A DNA stretch of 64,000 bases, taken from assembly GCF_007745175.1 (NCBI RefSeq), contig NZ_CP036271.1, positions 3,174,314 to 3,238,313 on the forward strand, in the 5' to 3' direction. This document shows, piece by piece, positions 52,229-59,341 of the stretch. A program made the translations under genes and the position numbers. Origin of the DNA: Caulifigura coniformis. GTDB taxonomy: Bacteria > Planctomycetota > Planctomycetia > Planctomycetales > Planctomycetaceae. The notes under the pieces are model-generated. The model ran no database searches. It saw only the letters and a program-made list of their open reading frames with translations, and was not told the origin of the DNA. The number at the start of each line of letters is the position of its first letter. Position 1 is the first letter of the stretch.

Positions 52229-52950
52229 ATGAGCCTTTCCGCGCCCGCTTCGCCGCGGCGGGCCTCTGTGTGATGACCAGGTCATTTCCGGGAGACCATG
52301 GCCAGCCGTTGCACTACGGCTGCTGGCGCGAGCCAGGCGAGGAACCGGAGCCTGGCTGGAGGAAGGGACGCGAGTTCTTCGTGGACCTGGAGTCTGGAGA
52401 TTGGTCGCGGTTCGGCGGTCCCTGGCGGCCGTTCCGCGAATTCGCATTGTCGGGAGACCATGAAAAAAGCACGCCCCCCGCGGACCACTCAGCCGCGGCG
52501 ATTGTCTCAACGAGCCTGCAGGAGGACGGACAGAGTGCCGCGTCCGAGGCTGGGTGTGGATCCGACAATTCACCGGACCGGCAGGCCGGACATTCCGCGC
52601 GGAATAGCGAGGTTCTGTCCGGCCTGCCGACGGAGGTGCGTCCCTGGTTCGAGCGGTGTGTGGCCGCGGGCTTCGAGCTCGAGCTGGACGGGCTGAAGCA
52701 TTGCATCGGCGGCTGGGACACGGGCAATCGATTCGGGACCTATCGAGGGCAGTACGAACTGCTTTGCGGTCGGACGGGACGGATCATCACGGGCCCCGCG
52801 CGACGGTTTCAGAAGTTCACGCTTGAGGAGTATCTGGCCCACGACTCCCAGGCGGCTGCGCCCACGGCGCGGGCCGTCATCGCACGGCCCTTCCAGGTCG
52901 AACATCCAACGGGGCCGCGGGCATCAGAACAGAGGAGCCTCTTCGCATGA
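52225..52950 (+). CDS. Two-domain unknown protein with clamp-binding-like tail
   Basis: 241 residues from a GTG overlapping the preceding stop by four bases. The N-terminal part (ARFAAAGLCVMTRSFPGDHG, then REFFVDLESGDWSRFGGPWR) and the C-terminal part (RCVAAGFELELDGLKHCIGG, then ELLCGRTGRIITGPARRFQK) look like diverged repeats of one domain, joined by a Ser/Ala linker. The last residues, EQRSLFA, resemble the bacterial sliding-clamp-binding consensus QLSLF. Function unknown. Confidence 0.65.
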   Translation: MNEPFRARFAAAGLCVMTRSFPGDHGQPLHYGCWREPGEEPEPGWRKGREFFVDLESGDWSRFGGPWRPFREFALSGDHEKSTPPADHSAAAIVSTSLQEDGQSAASEAGCGSDNSPDRQAGHSARNSEVLSGLPTEVRPWFERCVAAGFELELDGLKHCIGGWDTGNRFGTYRGQYELLCGRTGRIITGPARRFQKFTLEEYLAHDSQAAAPTARAVIARPFQVEHPTGPRASEQRSLFA

Positions 52951-53318
52951 GCATTGGAGTTGGCGACGTCGTCCTATTCGCCCGGGCGCTGCATCAGGCG
53001 CTCGAATCGATGCCGGCGACCGCTTCAAAAGCGACGGCCGCAGGCAACCTGAAAGAAGGCCTCAGTGCCGTCCTCAAGGAACTGGATCCGGGCGGCGCTG
53101 CTCCCCGGGAATCGCTCTTGGCGGTTGCCGAGCGGGCACTGCTGATGGAAGCGGCCGCGCGCCACGGAGTTTCCCAGGGCGCGGTAGTCGTGGGGGTCGG
53201 CATTCGCACGATGAGCGGCAAGCTGCGGGAGTATGGGTTCGGCCCGCGGGAAACGCCGCAGGGGGCCTGGCCCGGCGACGTCGCGGCTGTAACGCGGTTC
53301 CTTCAGGGGGCCCGGTGA
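52947..53318 (+). CDS. Unknown small protein
   Basis: 123 residues, ATGA-coupled to the preceding gene. Predominantly helical (VVLFARALHQALESMPATAS; LLAVAERALLMEAAARHGVS) with a short beta part (GAVVVGVGIRTMSGKL). Its stop shares one base with the next start. No domain recognised. Confidence 0.62.
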   Translation: MSIGVGDVVLFARALHQALESMPATASKATAAGNLKEGLSAVLKELDPGGAAPRESLLAVAERALLMEAAARHGVSQGAVVVGVGIRTMSGKLREYGFGPRETPQGAWPGDVAAVTRFLQGAR

Positions 53319-53521
53319 TGGCTGATAAAGACCGCGCACGCAAACGGGCGATTCGACCGGAAACCGCACTGGCGACGTTCCAGTTCCTCACCGGCAGCAG
53401 CGAAGGATGCGTGTCGGTGGCCATGCCTGACGATCGCGCACGGCGCGTCCTGCAGTTCGTGACCTTGCTCGGATTCCCGACAGTCGCGCCCGAGCAGGCA
53501 TTCAAGGAGTCGTTCGGGTGA
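53318..53521 (+). CDS. Unknown small protein
   Basis: 67 residues from the ATG at 53318 (TGATG overlap). Basic start (MADKDRARKRAIRPETALAT) and a compact rest (VLQFVTLLGFPTVAPEQAFK). The longer open frame upstream is in the shadow of other genes. No family is recognised. Confidence 0.58.
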   Translation: MADKDRARKRAIRPETALATFQFLTGSSEGCVSVAMPDDRARRVLQFVTLLGFPTVAPEQAFKESFG

Positions 53522-53721
53522 TTGAGGTCGTCGCGATGGCAAAGAAGCAGAAGCACCGGCTCGTCGCAGGTCAGAGGTCGCTTTACGAGGCCGAGTTTGG
53601 TGAGAAGCCGGTGACCTATTGCCGGCGATGCAAGCTCCGACTGAGGTCTGCGAAGTCGATCGACGCTGGCATCGGGCCGGTGTGTCAAAAGGACGAACGG
53701 AAAGAGAAGGGCGGGAAATGA
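53518..53721 (+). CDS. DUF6011-like zinc-binding protein
   Basis: 67 residues from a GTG that overlaps the previous stop by four bases (GTGA). The motif YCRRCKLRLRSAKSIDAGIG followed by PVC is the DUF6011-type pattern (C-x2-C-x-x-L, then S-I-x-x-GIGP-x-C), giving three clear Cys. DUF6011 proteins are small and often found in phages and mobile elements. Charged tails lie on both sides. Role unknown. Confidence 0.75.
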   Translation: MIEVVAMAKKQKHRLVAGQRSLYEAEFGEKPVTYCRRCKLRLRSAKSIDAGIGPVCQKDERKEKGGK

Positions 53722-55445
53722 AACAGCTGGCAATTGCCAAGAACCTGTCGGTGCCGCTCGATGCAATCTCGCGCCCCTGGGCGTTCCTGGGTATCCGCGG
53801 ATCCGGGAAGACCTACGCGGCTGGGAAGCTGGTCGAGACGATGCTCGACGCCAAGGCCCAGGTCGTGATCCTCGACCCGATCGGGAACTGGTACGGGCTG
53901 CGCCTCGACCGGACGGGAAAGAAGCCGAGCCGCTTTGCGATCCCGATCATCGGCGGGTTGCACGGCGACGTGCCGATCGAGCCCCAGGCTGGCGGACTCG
54001 TGGCCGACTTCGTCGTCGATACCGGATCGTCCGTCGTCCTCGACGTCAGCCAGCTCCGCAAGGAACAGCGCAAGCACTTCGCGACCGATTTCGCGGAGCA
54101 GCTGTTTCACCGGAAGAAGGCGCATCGTTCGCCGCTGCATCTGGCGATCGAGGAGTCTCAGGTTTTCATTCCGCAGATGGGCAAGGGGCAGGAGCGAATG
54201 CTCGGTGCCTTCGAGGACCTGGTGCGTCTCGGCCGGAACTTCGGCATCGGCGTCTCGATGATCACTCAGCGACCACAGAGCGTGAATAAGGAGGTGTTGA
54301 ACCAGGCGGAACCGCTGGTCGTGTTCCAGCTGGTCGGGAAGCATGAACGGGACGCGGTGAAGGGCTGGATGCAGCACGTCGGCGCTGATCTCGACGACGC
54401 CATGGCGAAGCTCGCCGGCCTGCAGGAGGGGGACTGCTACTTCTGGTCGCCGGCGTGGCTGCGAACATTTCAGCCGACGCGGTTCCTCGAGAAGAACTCC
54501 TTCGACGGATCGTCGACGCCGGGCATCGGCGAGGCCACGGCCTCCAGGAAGCTGGCGGCCGTCGACCTGGGCGCTCTGCAGAAGTCGATGGCCACGGTCA
54601 TTGAGAAGAAGAAGGCGGACGATCCGGCCGAGCTGCGGAAGACGATCGCCCAACTCCAGAAGCAGCTCGCCGTAAAGGTCCCGGCCGGCGCGATGAAGAG
54701 TGATCAAGCAGCCATCGATCGTGCCGTGAAGAAGGCGGTGCATGAGTCCGACAAATGGTGGAGTGCGGAAGCCGGGAAGCTGTTGAACAAAATCAACAGG
54801 ATCAAAGGCGTTCTAGGTGATGGCGGTCTCGACGCGATACCAGTACGTCCGGCACTTCAGTTGGCAACGGAGCCGGCGATGGTGCCAGCCCCACCAGAGT
54901 TGCTCGCCGCCGTTGAGCGGAGGCATTCCGCGCCAAGGTCCACCGGCGACGACGGTCTTACAGGGCCCGAGCAGCGCATCCTCGACGCGCTCGCCTGGCT
55001 CGAATCGATCGGCGTCAAGCAGCCGGCAAATTCGACGGTCGCGTTCATTGCTGACTACAGCCCGACGACGTCGTCTTACAAGAACGCGAAGGGGGCACTT
55101 CGGACGAAGGGGCTGATCGAGTACTTGCCTGGGGGCTGTCTGTCGTTGACGGACGATGGAGTCGCCGCGGCCGTCCATCCGACCGAGATCCACACCGACA
55201 ACCAACTGCGTGAACGGATTCTCAGCCGTCTGCCTGGGCCCGAGCAGAAGATCCTGACCGTTCTGATCGAAGCCTACCCGGTCAGCGTGAGCTACGCCGC
55301 GCTCGCTGATGCGACGGCCTATTCGTCGACAACATCCTCTTTCAAGAACGCACGCGGCGCTCTCCGCAGCCTGGGCTTCGCGACCTATCCGGCAGCCGGT
55401 GAGGTGCGAGCTGCGGACCTGCTCTTTCCCGGGAGAGCGCCATGA
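53718..55445 (+). CDS. HerA-like ATPase with C-terminal winged-helix repeats
   Basis: 575 residues from the ATG at 53718 (ATGA overlap). Walker A GIRGSGKT (25-32), then VILDPIGNWYGLRLD, and Walker B LHLAIEESQVF with Glu145-Glu146, plus GIGVSMITQRPQSVNKEVLN and a RecA-type arginine region. It belongs to the FtsK-HerA fold, DNA-pumping hexamers used in end resection, defence or conjugation. The C-terminal quarter holds two similar winged-helix copies (LTGPEQRILDALAWLESIGV; LPGPEQKILTVLIEAYPVSV). No NurA nuclease partner is visible. Confidence 0.87.
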   Translation: MKQLAIAKNLSVPLDAISRPWAFLGIRGSGKTYAAGKLVETMLDAKAQVVILDPIGNWYGLRLDRTGKKPSRFAIPIIGGLHGDVPIEPQAGGLVADFVVDTGSSVVLDVSQLRKEQRKHFATDFAEQLFHRKKAHRSPLHLAIEESQVFIPQMGKGQERMLGAFEDLVRLGRNFGIGVSMITQRPQSVNKEVLNQAEPLVVFQLVGKHERDAVKGWMQHVGADLDDAMAKLAGLQEGDCYFWSPAWLRTFQPTRFLEKNSFDGSSTPGIGEATASRKLAAVDLGALQKSMATVIEKKKADDPAELRKTIAQLQKQLAVKVPAGAMKSDQAAIDRAVKKAVHESDKWWSAEAGKLLNKINRIKGVLGDGGLDAIPVRPALQLATEPAMVPAPPELLAAVERRHSAPRSTGDDGLTGPEQRILDALAWLESIGVKQPANSTVAFIADYSPTTSSYKNAKGALRTKGLIEYLPGGCLSLTDDGVAAAVHPTEIHTDNQLRERILSRLPGPEQKILTVLIEAYPVSVSYAALADATAYSSTTSSFKNARGALRSLGFATYPAAGEVRAADLLFPGRAP

Positions 55446-55693
55446 AACCCGGTGACGCCGTTCGCGTAGTGAAAGCAATCCCGACGCTCGGCGGGGTGAT
55501 CCCCGTCGGCCGGGAGCTGGTCGTGCTGCAGCTGGCGGGCCCGGGCCGGGTCACCGTCGGCGATCAACGGGGCCAGATGTTGGTGTGTGCTTGTCCGGTA
55601 GACCGCTTCGAGGCCGCGGCCGTGCCGGTTCCCAAGGTCTCAAAACCGCCGGCCCGGCCGGCGACAACTCAGAAACGAGGGCTTTTTGCATGA
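55442..55693 (+). CDS. Small beta-barrel-like protein with clamp-binding-like tail
   Basis: 83 residues, ATGA-coupled on both sides. MKPGDAVRVVKAIPTLGGVI and ELVVLQLAGPGRVTVGDQRG suggest an SH3-like barrel. A Pro/Ala linker leads to the C-terminal TQKRGLFA, which resembles the ending of the protein at 52225-52950 (QRSLFA). Possible sliding-clamp peptide, weaker than the other. Function unknown. Confidence 0.6.
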   Translation: MKPGDAVRVVKAIPTLGGVIPVGRELVVLQLAGPGRVTVGDQRGQMLVCACPVDRFEAAAVPVPKVSKPPARPATTQKRGLFA

Positions 55694-57474
55694 CGACAGC
55701 AGCAGCCAAGCGGACGACGAGGATGCCCGATCATTGGAAGTGCACAGATTGCGGCGCTTTGAACGCGATCGATCTCGACGATTGTGCTCGATGTGAACAG
55801 AACCGCCTGAATGCGACGAATCACGCGACCTGGCAGGCGTGGCACGCTGACCTGTCCGGATCGCATGATCTGGCGAACGTCGACCTCGAAATGCTTCGGG
55901 ACGCTTACTACGAGCGGAAGGAACCGCCGACTGTCGCGGCCGCTCGGCTCGGATTGCCGGCGCTGGTGATCGGAACGAAACGGCCGAAAGCCGGGACGAC
56001 TGCCGCGATTCCCGGAACGATTGACGGCATTCCGGAAACGCAGGCCGCGGCCGCGGCGAAGGAAAAGGCTGCGACGCGAACCGTGGGAGTCGAGACGATC
56101 GACCTCGATCTGAAGTTGGTCGACGTCTCGAAATTCAATCCGCGGCAGACGTTCAACCAGGAGGCGCTGGAGTCCCTGGGGAAGTCGCTGGCCCGCCGGC
56201 AGATTGAGCCGATCGCGGTTCGCCGGCTCGATCGCGGCCGCTACGAACTTCTTTGGGGGGAACGCAGGCTGCGGGCCGCTCGCCTGGTCGGGCTGAAGTC
56301 GCTGCGAGCGGAGATCCACGAGTGCAACGGCCAGGAAGCCATCTTCCTTCGCGGGGAGGAGAATGAACGTCGCGAGCAACTGGACGCGATCGAGCAGGCC
56401 ATCTGGTACCAGCAACTGATCGATACCGGCCTGACGCAGCAGCAGGTCGCCGAGATGGTCGGCTGCGAGCAGGCGAAGATCTCGACGGCCGTCGGGATGC
56501 TGAAGCTGCCGGCGGATTGGCAGAAACGAATTATCGCGCGCGAAATAACGCCGACCCATGCCAAGGCCCTGCTCGCCTGGAAGGAGCGTCCGACCGTCCT
56601 GGCGGCTGTCGCAAAGGCCTTGGATGAGTGGAAGAAACCGAAGTACGGCGACCCGCGGACCGGGACGATTCCGTCCCGCGAGTTCGAACGGATGGTCGAA
56701 GACGCCGTGGTGAAGTGCACGCGATCGCTGAGCAAGGGCCGCGTGCACGAGTCCGGCGGATGCCACTTCACGGTCACGAAACAACTGCGTGAGCAGCTCG
56801 ACGTCGTCACGGTGAAGATGCCTTGGGGCGGCGCGCCGCAGCCGCGGGCGTTCAACGTCTCGCTTTGGGCCAGGCTCAACAAGGAGGCGAAAGCCGCGGC
56901 CAAAAAGAAGGCCGGCGACTCGAAGCCGGCACCGGCGCGACAGACCTTCCCAACGCATGAAGGGCCCTACGCGTACCAGATCGATCGCACCCTGAATGAG
57001 TCTCTTGGCGCGATGGTCGCCGCACGACTGAAGAAGTCTGATCGGGAGCTGACGCTGCGGCTCCTGTTCATCGGATGCGAGCGAGGTATCTCCCTTGTAG
57101 CCCCGGGCGCGGAGAAGCATCAGCGACTTGATGACCGCGAGATCTGGGATTGGCTCGCGCCGCTCAACAAGGGACAGCTCGAGTCAGCCGCGTTCGAAGT
57201 GGCGAAGGCCGCGCTTGTGGACGGCGGCATAGAGGCAATGGCCCTGTTGCCCATTGCGACCGAACTCGGCTTTGACATCAAAGCGGAGTGGAAAGCGACC
57301 GCCGCCGACCTCGAAATCTTCCCGCTGAGGAGCTTGCAGAAGATGCCAGCTGCCAAGCGGTCCGGCTATGCCGGCTCAGACAAAGCGGAACTCATCGCCG
57401 CGATGGTGGACTGCTGGACTCCCGGCGAACTGCCCAAAGAGTTCGAGAAGGCCTTGAAGGAGCCTGCATCGTGA
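55690..57474 (+). CDS. ParB-like protein with N-terminal RanBP2-type zinc finger
   Basis: 594 residues from the ATG at 55690 (ATGA overlap). Residues 16-35 fit the RanBP2 finger pattern W-x-C-x2-C-x3-N-x6-C-x2-C exactly (Trp16, Cys18, Cys21, Asn25, Cys32, Cys35). The ParB/Srx-type domain follows: LKLVDVSKFNPRQTFNQEAL, the EERR-like GEENERREQLDAIEQA with GERRLRAARLVGL, then a central HTH (TQQQVAEMVGCEQAKISTAV). The C-terminal 250 residues are unassigned. No ParA gene is visible beside it, so partition versus regulation is open. Confidence 0.88.
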   Translation: MTTAAAKRTTRMPDHWKCTDCGALNAIDLDDCARCEQNRLNATNHATWQAWHADLSGSHDLANVDLEMLRDAYYERKEPPTVAAARLGLPALVIGTKRPKAGTTAAIPGTIDGIPETQAAAAAKEKAATRTVGVETIDLDLKLVDVSKFNPRQTFNQEALESLGKSLARRQIEPIAVRRLDRGRYELLWGERRLRAARLVGLKSLRAEIHECNGQEAIFLRGEENERREQLDAIEQAIWYQQLIDTGLTQQQVAEMVGCEQAKISTAVGMLKLPADWQKRIIAREITPTHAKALLAWKERPTVLAAVAKALDEWKKPKYGDPRTGTIPSREFERMVEDAVVKCTRSLSKGRVHESGGCHFTVTKQLREQLDVVTVKMPWGGAPQPRAFNVSLWARLNKEAKAAAKKKAGDSKPAPARQTFPTHEGPYAYQIDRTLNESLGAMVAARLKKSDRELTLRLLFIGCERGISLVAPGAEKHQRLDDREIWDWLAPLNKGQLESAAFEVAKAALVDGGIEAMALLPIATELGFDIKAEWKATAADLEIFPLRSLQKMPAAKRSGYAGSDKAELIAAMVDCWTPGELPKEFEKALKEPAS

Positions 57475-57818
57475 CGCCGCTCAGCGAGCGGGTTGGAACC
57501 CTTTGGCAGCTGCGGGACGCCTGCCTGCAGGGCCGCGTCGAGGCCTGGATCGACGCCTGCGTCGTCGCCGCGAAGCTCGTCGGCGATCAGTACAGCAATC
57601 CCGAGCTCAACTGGAGCGACGCGCTGTACGACCTTCGCCGGCTGGCCCAGGAGCGGCAGCAGCGGGCGACGAACGGGCTGCCATTCGAGCAGGATCCGGA
57701 GTGGTTTCGTGAACGCCAGGACGCGGCGCTGGTCGCGTTCTACGAGGACGTCGACGCGGCGATCGAGGAATGGGAGTCACAGTTCGACGAGGCGGTGGTC
57801 GTGGCCCAGGACTCTTAA
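57471..57818 (+). CDS. Small unknown acidic protein
   Basis: 115 residues from a GTG coupled to the ParB stop by GTGA. Helical throughout (MTPLSERVGTLWQLRDACLQ; WIDACVVAAKLVGDQYSNPE; AAIEEWESQFDEAVVV), acidic at the C-terminus. No family recognised. It ends the long coupled gene run. Confidence 0.62.
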   Translation: MTPLSERVGTLWQLRDACLQGRVEAWIDACVVAAKLVGDQYSNPELNWSDALYDLRRLAQERQQRATNGLPFEQDPEWFRERQDAALVAFYEDVDAAIEEWESQFDEAVVVAQDS

Positions 57819-57867
57819 TCCCGGGCTCGTCGATCGAGTTCCCGTTTAATAACAAAGGAAGAGGATC

Positions 57868-58128
57868 ATGTCCGAAGCCCAGCCGATGACGATGCCGTTC
57901 GTGAATACAGAAATCTGGCTGAAGGAGCACACGCACGGCCACGTGATGGAGAACGCGCACGCCCGTGTCGCTAACTGCATGGGCCCAGCGGAGTGCGAGA
58001 CCTGTCGAGTAGAACTTGAGCTGAAGAGGCTGATTGATGCGAGCCGAGAGGCGTCCGGGCCTCCAGTCGTTGCCCATGATGCCTCAGCGTCTCCTCGGGA
58101 AGAACTAGGTGAAAGACCTTCCGAATAA
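57868..58128 (+). CDS. Small unknown protein
   Basis: 86 residues from an ATG with AAGGAAGAGG upstream, an excellent ribosome site. His-rich middle (WLKEHTHGHVMENAHARVAN) followed by CMGPAECETCRVELELKRL with three Cys; a small metal-binding fold is possible. Last plus-strand gene before the minus-strand methyltransferase cassette, with which it converges. Confidence 0.65.
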   Translation: MSEAQPMTMPFVNTEIWLKEHTHGHVMENAHARVANCMGPAECETCRVELELKRLIDASREASGPPVVAHDASASPREELGERPSE

Positions 58129-58264
58129 ACACTCCGCGTTCTGAGACGTAGGCGTATCCCAGAATCTTCGGAAAACTCGGGCGCGACTGTGACGAGCGTC
58201 CCGATGGAGGTGGTGAACGATCACAGCCGGCTCTGGAGACGCGGGGAAGAGTGCGTTCCACGAC

Positions 58265-59341
58265 TCAGGTCGGAGTCCGTCTTCGTTGTCTGCAGCGAAG
58301 ATGATCGATAATCGTTTCCCCTTGTAGGCGGACGAACTCCGGAGGGAATGCGTTACCGATTAACTGAGCCACCGCGAACTTTCCACGGTCCAGCGGGAAG
58401 GCGTAATCTGATGGGAAGGACTGAAGAAGCGCGGCCTCCCTCAGGGTGATCGTCCGGTTCTCAGTTGGATGAAGGAATCGGCCTTTTGATGGATTGACGC
58501 AGCCACCGGTGATTGTCGGGGCAGGGTCGGCCCACGCCATGCGGCCGTAGACATCCTTGAAGCCATCGCATCGACGATGACACGCGAGCTGCCGTCTTGC
58601 GGGCAATGCGGCCCGGCTGCCCCCGTCGCGTGGAATGGAATTGATCAGTGCTGCAACCTTCTTCGATCGGGTCTCGGGAAAGTCGTGTAATGGGTCTCCC
58701 GAGATTCCAGCAGGGAGAAGGTCCGCAATGGCATCGCGAACGCACCGCCGTAGTGAAAGCGGAGCAGCATGGCTTACTTCCCCAATACGGCTTCCAATGT
58801 AGACCATCCTCAGCCGACGTTGGGGCACACCATAATCTCGAGCGTTGAGAATCGTTGGCTGGCCGACGTATCCAACTTCACGTAGTTTGCGGAGCACCTT
58901 CCGGAATCGTGGTTCCTCCGCGAGGCGAGGAACGTTCTCAATCATCACGATTTTCGGGTTGACGCCCTCAACGATTCGAAGCAGCTCAAAGACCAAGTCT
59001 TTATTTTCCGGGTTGCGGATGTATCTCCCACCATTGAGCCGGGCTAAAGCAGAGTGTGCTTGGCACGGGGGACAGCCGACTACGAGATCGATCTGTCCTG
59101 ATTTGCGCTTTAGGCGGGCCAGCAGTTGAGGAACATCAACCTGGCAGACGTCATCCCAAAGCGGGATCGCCGGGTGGTTCAACTCGTAGGCCTTCCTGGC
59201 CAGAGGATCGATCTCAACGCCAGCGACGACATCAAAGCCCGCTTGCACTAGGCCAAGAGTTGTACCTCCGCAGCCTGAGAACAGGTCGATCGCCGTCGGT
59301 GCAACCTCGTCGAATGGGGCATCATGCGAACCTGTCCTCAT
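58265..59341 (-). CDS. C5-cytosine DNA methyltransferase
   Basis: 358 residues from the ATG at 59341, chosen because it overlaps the upstream stop by four bases (ATGA); the frame is open further. All main m5C motifs are seen: I DLFSGCGGTTLGLVQAGF (20-37), IV VVGCPPCQAHS with catalytic Cys93, VI IENVPRL, VIII VPQRRLRMV, the TRD between, IX SKGRFLHPTENRTITLREAA and X QLIGNAFPPEF. It methylates a cytosine in a short DNA site, unknown here. Downstream partner of the GHKL-nuclease gene. Confidence 0.96.
   Translation of the reverse strand: MRTGSHDAPFDEVAPTAIDLFSGCGGTTLGLVQAGFDVVAGVEIDPLARKAYELNHPAIPLWDDVCQVDVPQLLARLKRKSGQIDLVVGCPPCQAHSALARLNGGRYIRNPENKDLVFELLRIVEGVNPKIVMIENVPRLAEEPRFRKVLRKLREVGYVGQPTILNARDYGVPQRRLRMVYIGSRIGEVSHAAPLSLRRCVRDAIADLLPAGISGDPLHDFPETRSKKVAALINSIPRDGGSRAALPARRQLACHRRCDGFKDVYGRMAWADPAPTITGGCVNPSKGRFLHPTENRTITLREAALLQSFPSDYAFPLDRGKFAVAQLIGNAFPPEFVRLQGETIIDHLRCRQRRRTPT

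Noticed and set aside
58265-59341. Host housekeeping or solitary methyltransferase
   Set aside because: The four-base overlap with the GHKL-nuclease gene argues for a paired system.
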